Positions 19,342 through 28,408 of a DNA stretch of 64,000 nucleotides are shown here, piece by piece (position 1 is the stretch's first letter; each line of letters opens with the position of its first letter). Below the pieces are notes generated by a model that saw nothing but the letters and a program-made list of their open reading frames with translations, was not told where the DNA came from and did not search any database. This DNA comes from Butyricimonas synergistica DSM 23225 (GTDB lineage: Bacteria > Bacteroidota > Bacteroidia > Bacteroidales > Marinifilaceae). Location: positions 436,175 through 500,174 of the forward strand of contig NZ_KB903360.1 in the NCBI RefSeq assembly GCF_000379665.1. The letters run 5' to 3'. Made by a program: the position numbers and the translations under genes.

Positions 19342-21066
19342 TTATTTACTCAATTTATCGGCAGCTTTCACGGCTTCCAAAGCATTCACAATACCACCGG
19401 AAAGGCACAATTGTTCAAAAAGATACAGGTCGACAGCTTTCTTCCCGCCTCTGGTAACATTCTTTTCCAGTTCCACGCCTTTCCGGGAAGTCACTGTTTG
19501 CAACAATATATCACGAATCTGGCTGCCCGTCAATTTCGGGTAATACGTTTTAATCAAAGCGGCAACACCCGCTACCGTGGCTGAAGCCATCGGCACGCCA
19601 TTCCCGTATTGATAAGTATCCCCCGTGCAAGTAGACAACATCTTTACCCCCGGAGCGTAAATATCCAGTTCTTTCGCCCCGAAATTTGAATTCTCGGAAG
19701 GTAACCCGTCTTTGTCGGACATTCCCACCGTCATTAAGTTGGTAAATTCTTTTCCGCCATCCATCCAGCGATTCGGGAAAAACGTATCCTCACTTAAGTC
19801 ACGGGACATATCGTGCACGGGAACAATAACCAATGCCCCTTTCTGTTCGGCATAGCGAATCGCCTCGCTCATCCATTTCTTCTGCATCTCCGGGTAAAAC
19901 GAGTTCTGTTGCGGCAACACCACGACAGAAGCCCCGTGATTCACGGCATAACGAATCGCCAAAGCCATATCTTTCAAATAAGGCTCTCCCGCCCCGGCTT
20001 CTACCACTAAGGTCATGATTTCCGCCTCGTCTGCGATCGGATTATTCCGTCCTTCCACACCCCGTTGTCCGGCAATCACACCTGCGATCATCGTCCCGAT
20101 AGCGGCATCCGCCGTCAACAACACGTTATTCCCGTATTTACTGTCGTTTATATCCAAATAATTATCCCCCACGATCGCCCGACGCCCGTCATTACCATAT
20201 TGCTGAACAGCCCGGTCGTATTTCTTTTTCAAATCCGCAATATAACTTTCCTTTAGAAAAGCATCCCGGTTAGATTCCCAAGCATTGTTTTTCACCATAC
20301 TAGCCCTCATTTGTAAGGCAGCTATCAATATTCCCCGGCTTGTAGAATCCTGAGCCGTTTTAGGTGAACACGCCTCTACTACATCTCCAACCGTGAATTC
20401 GGTCTTATCCGGGAAAGCCGCCTGTACCTCTCGGTCGAACACCCCCATGTAATATTGAGAATTATATCCTGAATTCACGGCACTATAAGCCTGCAATAAA
20501 CGGGACTCACCCCGAACCACGGAATTATAGTAACGAAATTCCTCCATGTTTTCGGGAGCGGCACATTCTTTTCTCTCCCCGTTAATAATGGTATAATATT
20601 TATCCCCGTCTTTCAGGATATCCCCGTATTTATCTTTCAAGCGGAAGAACTCGCGTTCCCCCTCCCGGTTCACGAACGGCATCACCTGCCCATCCTTCCC
20701 CCCGATGAAGTTCCAGCCGTTCACATCGTCCGTGTACCCATTTTTATCATTATCCTTCCCGTCGGTTTTCTCCTTCGGGTTTTTCCAGATATTTGCCTTC
20801 ATAGCTTCGTGTTCCGTGTCAACACCCGTACCGATAAGTGCCACGATCGGTCTCGTCTTCGCTTTTTTTCCTTTCAAAAACTCGTATGCCTCGTTCACGC
20901 AAGCCCCATACACACCGTCTTTTTCAAAAGAACAGTTGTACCAGTCCCGATCCGACTGTTTCTGCTCTTCCACTTTCGCCTTTTGTTTCACCAGTTGAGC
21001 CTTTGCCGCACTGCCAATAGCGACTAATACACTCATCATCAAAATCATAGAATACTTTTTCATCAT
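19342..21066 (-). CDS. Subtilase-like (S8) protein lacking the catalytic triad, cassette C
   Basis: An exported protein of 574 aa with the subtilisin (S8) fold signature in order, but with each catalytic residue replaced. The Asp box reads ALIGTGVDTEHEAM (Gly79 where Asp is expected in IDSGVD). The His box reads AIGTMIAGVIAG (Ile323 where HGTHVAG has His). The Ser box reads GNGVPMASATVAG (Pro492 where GTSMA has Ser). The calcium-loop-like region DGKDNDKNGYTDDVNGWNF typical of the family is retained. There is no frameshift or stop, so the protein is probably a maintained pseudoprotease, perhaps a substrate-binding or chaperone-like partner. Assignment to S8 is firm; loss of activity is inferred from the motifs. 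Confidence 0.86.
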   Translation of the reverse strand: MMKKYSMILMMSVLVAIGSAAKAQLVKQKAKVEEQKQSDRDWYNCSFEKDGVYGACVNEAYEFLKGKKAKTRPIVALIGTGVDTEHEAMKANIWKNPKEKTDGKDNDKNGYTDDVNGWNFIGGKDGQVMPFVNREGEREFFRLKDKYGDILKDGDKYYTIINGERKECAAPENMEEFRYYNSVVRGESRLLQAYSAVNSGYNSQYYMGVFDREVQAAFPDKTEFTVGDVVEACSPKTAQDSTSRGILIAALQMRASMVKNNAWESNRDAFLKESYIADLKKKYDRAVQQYGNDGRRAIVGDNYLDINDSKYGNNVLLTADAAIGTMIAGVIAGQRGVEGRNNPIADEAEIMTLVVEAGAGEPYLKDMALAIRYAVNHGASVVVLPQQNSFYPEMQKKWMSEAIRYAEQKGALVIVPVHDMSRDLSEDTFFPNRWMDGGKEFTNLMTVGMSDKDGLPSENSNFGAKELDIYAPGVKMLSTCTGDTYQYGNGVPMASATVAGVAALIKTYYPKLTGSQIRDILLQTVTSRKGVELEKNVTRGGKKAVDLYLFEQLCLSGGIVNALEAVKAADKLSK

Positions 21067-21102
21067 TACAGTTTATTATTTTTACACAATACAAAACCCT
21101 GT

Positions 21103-21161
21103 TTCAATTGAAAATTGAAAATTCCCTAATCCCTCAATCTAAAATTTAAAATCTAAAATTG
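21103..21161. repeat. AT-rich short tandem repeat tract (AATTGAAA type)
   Basis: The gap between the subtilase-like and TlpA genes holds copies of AATTGAAA (21104-21124), then two copies of AATCTAAAAT separated by TTA. The first motif is the same as the one flanking the four-helix-bundle pseudogene near 44.0-44.4 kb. Here no gene lies inside, so this may be an empty site or scar. Confidence 0.6.
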
Positions 21162-22175
21162 ATCCATCTTTCTCGCTTTTTCTATTGCCTCTTTCACCTT
21201 ATCACCCCGCAAGTCCCGGGCAATAATCTTCCCTTCTTTATCGATCAGAACGATAAAAGGAATCTGGTAAAAACCATAAGCATCCTGAATGACATTCTGC
21301 TTGTTCCCTTTCGTGAATCCTTCCGGATTCCACAGAGTCACCCAAGGCAACTTATCCTCTTCCACCATTCTTCGCCAATCCTTTTCTCGATTATCCATTG
21401 ATATCGTGATAATCACCAGATCATCCCCTTTCAATTCTCCATACTCCGACACTAACTTCTTCGCCTCCATCCGGCATCCCCCACACCAGGATGCAGAGAA
21501 GTCCAACAACACGTATTTTCCTTTAAAATCACTCAAACTTACTTCTTTCCCGTCCAAATCCACGAAAGTAAAATTGTAAGCCTGCTGCCCCAAAGCAAAC
21601 TTCTGACGGCGTGCTACTTCATCCACAAGATATTTCACTACTTGCGCTTCCCTCTCGTTTTCAGGAATCAGATCCAATATCCGTTTGTAGGACTCGTAAT
21701 CCAGTTCAAAGAATCCCTTGTTCTGGTACATTAACGAGACACGTACCACGGGATCTATCACCAAATCCTTCTCCACGGCTTCTTGAATCACGGCTCGTCT
21801 GGAACCCGAAGCTCGAAATTTTGTCATGATATCCATGTATTGCATATACAAATCAATCCCGTCAAACTCCATCGAACTCTCTTCCGGTCGGTCTTCATTC
21901 AGAAAGCCTTTCAATATTACAGGACGATCCGTGAGGATCATCATCTCGGAATATTCCCCGAAATGAACGTTATACAAATCCTTCTTGATATGCACGGTTT
22001 TTGTCTTAAATTCCTCTCCACTTTTCACCGGACACTCGACAACTGTCTTTCCCGCCAGATCAGTCACCTTGATCGTCAACGGACGCAGCGTCCGCAGTTT
22101 CCCCTTCAGGGAAAACTGTGCGGAAACGCTTAACGTCAACAACATAAATAAAGTAGATACCAATAATTTCATCAT
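21153..22175 (-). CDS. TlpA-like thioredoxin-family protein, cassette C
   Basis: An exported thiol-disulfide oxidoreductase of 340 aa. Signal peptide MMKLLVSTLFMLLTLSVSAQ. The N-terminal half looks like the DUF4369-type domain often fused to TlpA in Bacteroidota. The C-terminal AhpC/TSA-thioredoxin domain starts near residue 205 (FTFVDLDGKEVSLSDFKGKY) and has the active site SASWCGGC and the cis-Pro segment YGFYQIPFIVLIDKEG. It lies 1 bp after the lipoprotein gene at 22177. In a peptide-uptake cassette it may open disulfides in the substrate or keep partner proteins reduced; this is inference. Confidence 0.87.
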   Translation of the reverse strand: MMKLLVSTLFMLLTLSVSAQFSLKGKLRTLRPLTIKVTDLAGKTVVECPVKSGEEFKTKTVHIKKDLYNVHFGEYSEMMILTDRPVILKGFLNEDRPEESSMEFDGIDLYMQYMDIMTKFRASGSRRAVIQEAVEKDLVIDPVVRVSLMYQNKGFFELDYESYKRILDLIPENEREAQVVKYLVDEVARRQKFALGQQAYNFTFVDLDGKEVSLSDFKGKYVLLDFSASWCGGCRMEAKKLVSEYGELKGDDLVIITISMDNREKDWRRMVEEDKLPWVTLWNPEGFTKGNKQNVIQDAYGFYQIPFIVLIDKEGKIIARDLRGDKVKEAIEKARKMDQF

Positions 22176-22176
22176 A

Positions 22177-23145
22177 TTAATCTTCTTTCAAAGCTGCCAT
22201 TCGAGTAATATCCCAATCATATTTATCTTTCATGTACTTCACCGTGAAATCATAGTACCGGATGATCAACGGATATTTATCTTCCGGGTACTTGATCAAT
22301 ACCGAATCACGAGTGTAGCGCATACCCAATTTCAAATAACTCGCGAAATTGGTTGTAGCATCCATCGTCACATTTGTCTGAAGAGGTGTGAAATCGTAAG
22401 CCGCCGCAAGCATTCTCCCGGGATAACCGAGTTTCATGTAATAATTCTCAGCATTCACCGAGATGCTGAATTTTTTAGAATAATCAAAAGCCCCTCCCGT
22501 CTGGAAATCTGCCGGAATCGCAATCTTGCCTTTCTCCACCATTTTAGCCAAAATGTTTTGCAGAATAACGGTACGCCGCATCTTATACTCCCATGGAGTT
22601 TTCGGCAAATCGTAAGGCTTATACGGTCTAATAATTATGCTCCCGTAATCATAGTAAGCCAAATTTTCCTCCTTCGCACGGAAAGAAAACGCCCAATAAT
22701 CCAACCCGTCCCAAAAACAGAGCAAAGGCGCATATCCAATAGCACCAGCAACCACCTGACGAAGATCATCGACCAAATAGATATAATTAGGCAACACACC
22801 TTTACACAATTCCGGTTTTAAGAAACCAAATACATGATTCTTGAAAAAATCGGTATAAAATATCGCATACTCGTCACTCAAAGGTTCCCCATAATATTTA
22901 ATAGTATACGTCCCAGACCAAGCTTGATTCAAATCCAATGTATCAAAAGCCGTGTATATTGGAATCGTTCCAAAAGTATTCGCCATTTCTTCCAAATCCG
23001 AATCCCAAGAATTACTCCCTTGCGGAAATTCAAAACGACTGATACTGGAAGCATCCTCACTCCGGGGATACAATTTTTTTTCATCGTCACAAGCAACAAG
23101 CGTCGCCAGTAAAAATATCAAACTAAAAATATTCTTGTATTTCAT
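22177..23145 (-). CDS. SusD-associated lipoprotein, metallohydrolase-like without HExxH, cassette C
   Basis: Lipoprotein of 322 aa (lipobox TLVAC). It shares FEFPQGSNSW, GLDYWAFSF and the closing FTVKYMKDKYDWDI with the cassette B and D homologues. The region where TIGR04549/Peptidase_Mx1 proteins carry HExxH reads RRTVILQNILAKMVEKG, with no His-Glu pair. It sits 11 bp after susD and 1 bp before the TlpA gene. The gene is intact, so it is probably a structural or binding accessory of the SusCD pair rather than a peptidase. Confidence 0.7.
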   Translation of the reverse strand: MKYKNIFSLIFLLATLVACDDEKKLYPRSEDASSISRFEFPQGSNSWDSDLEEMANTFGTIPIYTAFDTLDLNQAWSGTYTIKYYGEPLSDEYAIFYTDFFKNHVFGFLKPELCKGVLPNYIYLVDDLRQVVAGAIGYAPLLCFWDGLDYWAFSFRAKEENLAYYDYGSIIIRPYKPYDLPKTPWEYKMRRTVILQNILAKMVEKGKIAIPADFQTGGAFDYSKKFSISVNAENYYMKLGYPGRMLAAAYDFTPLQTNVTMDATTNFASYLKLGMRYTRDSVLIKYPEDKYPLIIRYYDFTVKYMKDKYDWDITRMAALKED

Positions 23146-23156
23146 CGTTCCTCGTT

Positions 23157-24695
23157 TTATTGTAATGTCTTCGTTGTTGTTAATTTATTCTGGTTCAATG
23201 CCGAATTGCGCTCCATCACGTCCGAAGGAATCGGCAAGGTATATGCGGCATCCCCCTCCTCGATCACGTACTTACCCAAGTTAACCCCCAACTCTACCCA
23301 GCGATGCTCGAAACGAGGCATCCCGTAACGGCGCAGATCAAACCAACGTTGCCCCTCGAAACAGAATTCCCGGCGGCGTTCCTCCCGGATAAAACTCAAC
23401 AAATCCTCACCGGAATAGTGAACCTCGTAATCCACATTCTCCGCGTATCGTTTCTCGCGCAAATCATTAATCATTTTCAGAGCTAACGTTTCGTCCGTAT
23501 CGTACACAGCCTCGGCAAGAATCAGGTAAGCTTCCGACAAACGCAATGACATACCGAACTCCGTATTGAATTTCACCGCATTATTGTACTGCATGACACA
23601 TTTGCTCCACGGGAGATAATGTCCCTCGGCAGGCTTAAGCTCTGAAGGTTTAGCACTTAAAGGTCCTCGCAACTCTTCCACGAGATACAACGTCTTCCGC
23701 AAATCCTCATCCTTATAACAAGCAATTAAATCCCGGGAAGCATTAACAAAATAGGCATACGTGATTCCATCTTCCATTTTGTCTTGCATTCCAATGATTC
23801 CCCTAAAATCTGCTGCATTCCCGTACACCCAAATGGTTTCCGGATTATCTAAAGTTACATAGCTAGGATAAGAAGCATCCTCCCCCACAACAATCGTAGT
23901 CTTCTTCTCGAATGACTTCAAATCATATAACTCGTATCCCCAGTCTTCGATCACCTTTTTTGCATATTTGGCAGCCCCCTCCATATCTTCCATGTGCAGG
24001 CACACGCGAGCGTGAAGCAACTGCACCGCAGGCAAGTTTATACGATAACCCGCTTTTTTCTGTTGTGTTGCCGGCAATGTAAGGAAATTTTCTTCTGCCG
24101 CATTCAAATCTTTAACAATCTGCTCGTACACTTTGGCAACTGATTCCCGTTTCTCCAAACTGCTTGACAAACCGCTCGCCAGTTTCAAGGGCACCCCGTC
24201 GGCATCTTTATTATGATTGTACGGTTCCCCGAAAAGATTTACCAAGTTAAAATAGAAGAACGCACGCAACGCATGAGCTTGGGCTGCCACGTAAGCCTTA
24301 TCCTCGGCAGAGCCACTCACGTCATCCAGATAATCCAACGCGGCATTCGTTCCCAGGATATACTGGTAATACGTACTCCATATCTTAACACTAGATTGCG
24401 CCGGATATAAATCAAACATCTGGGGATCCCACGAATAAACGTACTGTAAACCCTCGATACCCGAAGAAGAAGTCTGCAAAATACAATCTTCACTCATCTC
24501 GATATCATCATCCAGAGCATTGTGAAAAGTAAATAAACAAGTGGAATTAGCTAATGGATAAGCGTCCCCCAATAACATTTCGTTCAATGCATTAGCAGTC
24601 TTCGGCACGTATTCGCTGGGAGAATCCGGTTCCAGGAAACTGGAACACCCGCATAAACTCACGGCTAAAATTATATTGAATAATATCTTTTTCAT
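23157..24695 (-). CDS. SusD/RagB-type nutrient-binding outer-membrane lipoprotein, cassette C
   Basis: Surface lipoprotein of 512 aa (signal MKKILFNIILAVSLCGC). SusD markers include AHALRAFFYFNLVNLFGEPY, the central helix segment RLSEAYLILAEAVY and the C-terminal RRREFCFEGQRWFDLRRYGM. It should cap the SusC barrel encoded 12 bp upstream. Near-identity of these segments with the cassette B and D proteins supports a common origin by cassette duplication. Confidence 0.94.
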   Translation of the reverse strand: MKKILFNIILAVSLCGCSSFLEPDSPSEYVPKTANALNEMLLGDAYPLANSTCLFTFHNALDDDIEMSEDCILQTSSSGIEGLQYVYSWDPQMFDLYPAQSSVKIWSTYYQYILGTNAALDYLDDVSGSAEDKAYVAAQAHALRAFFYFNLVNLFGEPYNHNKDADGVPLKLASGLSSSLEKRESVAKVYEQIVKDLNAAEENFLTLPATQQKKAGYRINLPAVQLLHARVCLHMEDMEGAAKYAKKVIEDWGYELYDLKSFEKKTTIVVGEDASYPSYVTLDNPETIWVYGNAADFRGIIGMQDKMEDGITYAYFVNASRDLIACYKDEDLRKTLYLVEELRGPLSAKPSELKPAEGHYLPWSKCVMQYNNAVKFNTEFGMSLRLSEAYLILAEAVYDTDETLALKMINDLREKRYAENVDYEVHYSGEDLLSFIREERRREFCFEGQRWFDLRRYGMPRFEHRWVELGVNLGKYVIEEGDAAYTLPIPSDVMERNSALNQNKLTTTKTLQ

Positions 24696-24707
24696 ATATC
24701 AAAGCAT

Positions 24708-27700
24708 TTAAAAACCAACATTAATTCCAAAAGAATAAGTCTTCGGCATCACCCGATCCTGCATTTCCGGATCGAATCCGTTATATCGTTTGGAAGCGAT
24801 GACAAACAGGTTATTCACGGATGCCGTTACCGTCAAATTATTTAACCCGATCTTCTTCGTCATCTCGTTATTCAATCTCCAACTCAAATTCAATCCCCGG
24901 CAACGCAGGAATGACCTCGGAACAGTTAATGCATCCGAATACGCGTAAGCTTGCAGAAGATTATAACTACCACCTGTAGGCAATGTCATCATCCTGTCCT
25001 TTCCCCCGATCACGAATCCCGGGATACTTGTGAATACCTCATCTCCCGGTTCCTTCCACCGCTTCAATAAATCCCTATTGAGATTTTTCTCTGCATTCGG
25101 CATATAGTACCCATCTTTCATATCGCGATACGGAGAACTCAATCGGGTAACACCTCCCAACAATAAAGAAAACGAAGTCCCTAACGTGAAAGAACGGTAA
25201 CGGATATTCAAATTCAATCCTCCCGTGAAATAGGGATCTTTCTGTCCCGAATATTTCAAGAAACTTGTCCTGTCCCCATTAAACTCCTCTTCCGACATAA
25301 TTCGATTGAACGTCGGACGACCATTTTCAGGATTCAACCCGGCAAAATCAAACGACCACATACTTCCTAACGGGTATCCCTTTTTCAAAATCATGTCACT
25401 ACGTCCACTTAAAAATGTGCCCACATCCACGACTTCTTTATCCACTTTTCCCCCGGAATTCCAGTTCTTGGAAGAGTTCACACTCATGTTGACACCAAAA
25501 TTTTTCGTGTTTACCGGGGTGAACGAAACCGTGAACTCGATACCTTTGTTATAAATAACACCACCATTGACAGACATTGAAGGCTTCCCGTTTTCATAAG
25601 GAATATCCCTGGAAATAATTGCATTGGAACGGCGGATATAATAATCAATATTGGCATTCACCTTGCCGAAAAATTGCAAATCCAAACCGAAATTCCACGA
25701 ATGCGTACGCTCCCAGGAAAGGTTCGGGTTTGGAATAGAATTGATAGACGAATAATACTCGTTAAACATACCCAATACTCCCTTTTGGTTCAGGATCAAT
25801 TCCGGGCTGAGATTCGTCAGGGCATTTCCCTGAATACCCCACGTGGCTTTCAAATTCACGTTTGTCAACACCCGTTGAGTCTGCATAAACGCCTCCTCTG
25901 TCATCCGCCAGGATAACCCGAAAGAATAAGTAGGATCAAAACGTTTATTCGTGTTTTGCCCGAAACGGTTGGAAGCATCATTACGCACGTTGAAATTAAA
26001 AACATACCTGTTTTTCAACGAATAAGCTAACGTGGCAAAAACAGAAAAGAAATTATCCGTTTTCTCGCTTAAGGCACTTCTACCATTATATAAATCTTCA
26101 AACACCCCATAACCATCCATCACCGAACCGCCTCCCACGGGGACAAAATCCTCCGGTAAAGTGGGACGAACAACCAAATTACCCCGGTCGGGCACATACC
26201 CGTAACGCATGTTTTGGTCATTCTTGTTATTGGTAGAACGGGCTTCTATCGCCACCATGGCATTCAAACGGTGATCCTCGTTAAACGATTTAGAGAACAT
26301 CAATTTATTCTGGACATTATACGAAGTCACCGTGGCGGCAGAACTGAACAAAGTTCCCCCGAACGGCAAAAGAGCCGCACTAAACCACGGGTTCTCGGCA
26401 TCCACCGAACCGTAATCATATCCCCGGTATGCCTCTGCAATAGCAGTAGAACGCTCCAATGCCCACGACTGGCTATTCGTCGTGTTGTACGAATATCCCC
26501 CGGTAAACTGGTAAGTCAGCCAACTCAATATTTTCCATTGAAAATCGAAACTCAATTTCAAATTACCCGTGTTGACCTCCGAACCAGTGTTCTCCAGCTC
26601 ATTCAGCACGTTATAACCGATAGACTCTACTTCTTTATTATATTTATAAGCAAGTCTTTTCCGGTAATAGGAATAATTTCCATCCTCATCAAAAGCCGCG
26701 ATAGAACGGCTCGTCGTCAAAGCATAGTTCAAGGGATTGACACCGTTAAATCCTTTATTCGTACCGGTTGTTCCGTTTATCGTCAGGTTCATACGGACAT
26801 TATTATGCAAGTTCAGAGTAACGGCTGCCCGTGCGGTCAGACGCTCGGAACTGTTTCCCTTCTCCTGTCCGTCATTCGAATTGTAACCCACGGAAAGAGC
26901 GTAATTCACCTTCTCCGATGCCCCGGTGACACTCACATTATGGCTGTGCCCGAAAGAAGTCCGGGTTAATAAATCCAACCAATCCGTGTTCACCGTTTCC
27001 AGGTAATTACGTGTCTTTATAAATTCATCCGATGTGATTTCCCCGTTCTGGAACATCTTCAAGGCTCCCTCGTAAGTTGTAATCTGTTTTACCGGTTCAA
27101 ATTCATACCTCAATCCCGCCGCGAAAGCATCTTCGCTAAACTGGACACGCTCCTGCGAATTCATCAAATTGAAATTCTTGTATCTCGGACGAGGGGCGAT
27201 CGAGAAATTACCGGCATAATTGATAGACATACGTCCCATTTTCCCCTTCTTCGTTGTGATAACAATCACACCATTGGAAGCCCGGGAGCCGTATATCGCC
27301 GTGGCAGAAGCATCTTTCAGCACGGTGATCGTTTCAATATCATTCGGGTTCAACCAAGACACCTGATTACCGATAATCTCCCGCATATCCTGCGCCATAT
27401 TGGAACTGGCATTAATGGAGATCGGGTCATCCTGAATAATCCCGTCTACCACCCAGATCGGATCTTGATTTCCCAATAATGTAGAAGTTCCGCGTATCTG
27501 AATTTTAGGAGTAGTACCCGCGCGGGCGCTGGAACTCAATACCATCATACCCGGCACCTGCCCCTGTAACATCTGGTCGATCGTGGCATAAGCAGGCATC
27601 ATAATATCTTCCGCTTTCACCGTCGTGTAGGAACCCACCATATCCCTGCGGTTCACGTTTTGATACCCGGTGCTTACCACGGTCACCTCGTCCATCTCGT

Positions 27701-28316
27701 TCACGGCTTCCTTCAACACCACGTTGATCGTGTCCTGTCCCGTGTATTTCACCTCTTTCGATTCCATCCCGATGAAAGAGAATATCAATGTCAGATCTTT
27801 CACCTCCGGCAATCGCAACACGTATTTCCCGTTCCGGTCTGTTGCCGTCCCGATCGTCAACCCTTTCACCATGACGGTTACGCCCGGCATGGGTTGTTTT
27901 TGCTCATCGGTCACCTGTCCGGCAATCTTAACCTCCTTCTTTTGTTGAACCGTCGGGAGCTTACGAATCACGATCACCTGATCGACCACCTCGTAATCAA
28001 AACCGTTCCGGCGTAATACCAGATCCAGCACTTCTCTCAAGGTTACGTCCTTCAATTCTAGATTTTTCACTTTTGTATCCCCCAGAATCTCTTTCCGGTA
28101 CACGAACTCGTAATCCGTGTTCTTCTTGAGATATTCCAACACGTTTTCCAGCATTTCATCATGAAACGCCACGTTCATTTTCTGCTCCTGCGCGTATCCC
28201 ACCGCACTCGCCGTTCCGAACGTCAATAACAGAATGAAAAACTTCAATGTCATAACTAACAGAATTTTTCGCAATCTTCCACCCGGAAGACTACACGTTG
28301 TACTCTTTTTTTTCAT
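24708..28316 (-). CDS. SusC/RagA-type TonB-dependent transporter with STN domain, cassette C
   Basis: Transporter of 1202 aa from the start at 28316 (MKKKSTTCS); a longer frame to 28388 would run through the antisense-RNA terminator region and is rejected. Parts in order: signal segment, STN domain (ENVLEYLKKNTDYEFVYRKE), carboxypeptidase-regulatory-like domain (GQVTDEQKQPMPGVTVMVKG), plug (IWVVDGIIQ, ATAIYGSRASNGVIVITTKK) and barrel ending SFGINVGF. The STN domain links it to the FecR protein upstream. The stretch GYQNVNRRDMVGS and IMMPAY groups it with the cassette B and D transporters. Confidence 0.95.
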   Translation of the reverse strand: MKKKSTTCSLPGGRLRKILLVMTLKFFILLLTFGTASAVGYAQEQKMNVAFHDEMLENVLEYLKKNTDYEFVYRKEILGDTKVKNLELKDVTLREVLDLVLRRNGFDYEVVDQVIVIRKLPTVQQKKEVKIAGQVTDEQKQPMPGVTVMVKGLTIGTATDRNGKYVLRLPEVKDLTLIFSFIGMESKEVKYTGQDTINVVLKEAVNEMDEVTVVSTGYQNVNRRDMVGSYTTVKAEDIMMPAYATIDQMLQGQVPGMMVLSSSARAGTTPKIQIRGTSTLLGNQDPIWVVDGIIQDDPISINASSNMAQDMREIIGNQVSWLNPNDIETITVLKDASATAIYGSRASNGVIVITTKKGKMGRMSINYAGNFSIAPRPRYKNFNLMNSQERVQFSEDAFAAGLRYEFEPVKQITTYEGALKMFQNGEITSDEFIKTRNYLETVNTDWLDLLTRTSFGHSHNVSVTGASEKVNYALSVGYNSNDGQEKGNSSERLTARAAVTLNLHNNVRMNLTINGTTGTNKGFNGVNPLNYALTTSRSIAAFDEDGNYSYYRKRLAYKYNKEVESIGYNVLNELENTGSEVNTGNLKLSFDFQWKILSWLTYQFTGGYSYNTTNSQSWALERSTAIAEAYRGYDYGSVDAENPWFSAALLPFGGTLFSSAATVTSYNVQNKLMFSKSFNEDHRLNAMVAIEARSTNNKNDQNMRYGYVPDRGNLVVRPTLPEDFVPVGGGSVMDGYGVFEDLYNGRSALSEKTDNFFSVFATLAYSLKNRYVFNFNVRNDASNRFGQNTNKRFDPTYSFGLSWRMTEEAFMQTQRVLTNVNLKATWGIQGNALTNLSPELILNQKGVLGMFNEYYSSINSIPNPNLSWERTHSWNFGLDLQFFGKVNANIDYYIRRSNAIISRDIPYENGKPSMSVNGGVIYNKGIEFTVSFTPVNTKNFGVNMSVNSSKNWNSGGKVDKEVVDVGTFLSGRSDMILKKGYPLGSMWSFDFAGLNPENGRPTFNRIMSEEEFNGDRTSFLKYSGQKDPYFTGGLNLNIRYRSFTLGTSFSLLLGGVTRLSSPYRDMKDGYYMPNAEKNLNRDLLKRWKEPGDEVFTSIPGFVIGGKDRMMTLPTGGSYNLLQAYAYSDALTVPRSFLRCRGLNLSWRLNNEMTKKIGLNNLTVTASVNNLFVIASKRYNGFDPEMQDRVMPKTYSFGINVGF

Positions 28317-28327
28317 ACATTTGTAAA

Positions 28328-28401
28328 GCATTACAGTTAAACATGCATCTGCGACCAACAGATGTTTTGTAACAGGGGAATCGACCAAATTCCCCTTTTT
28401 T
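28328..28401 (+). ncRNA. Putative cis-antisense RNA opposite the susC leader, cassette C (DonS-like)
   Basis: The plus-strand -7 box TACATTTG (28316-28323) begins on the last base of the susC start codon. A hairpin (CATCTG 28346-28351, loop, CAGATG 28359-28364) and a terminator follow. At about 74 nt it is the shortest of the five. It shares TTAAACATG with the cassette B RNA. The DonS-like repressor role is inferred from position and structure. Confidence 0.62.
28374..28401 (+). terminator. Intrinsic terminator of the cassette C antisense RNA
   Basis: Stem AGGGGAAT (28374-28381) with ATTCCCCT (28389-28396), then a T-run to 28401 on the plus strand, 8 bp from the fecR stop codon. No T-run follows on the minus strand. 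Confidence 0.75.
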
Positions 28402-28408
28402 ATTTATA

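Noticed and set aside
21985-22821. A 278-codon plus-strand open frame opposite the TlpA and lipoprotein genes of cassette C
   Set aside because: No recognisable protein features, and it crosses the junction of two firm minus-strand genes.
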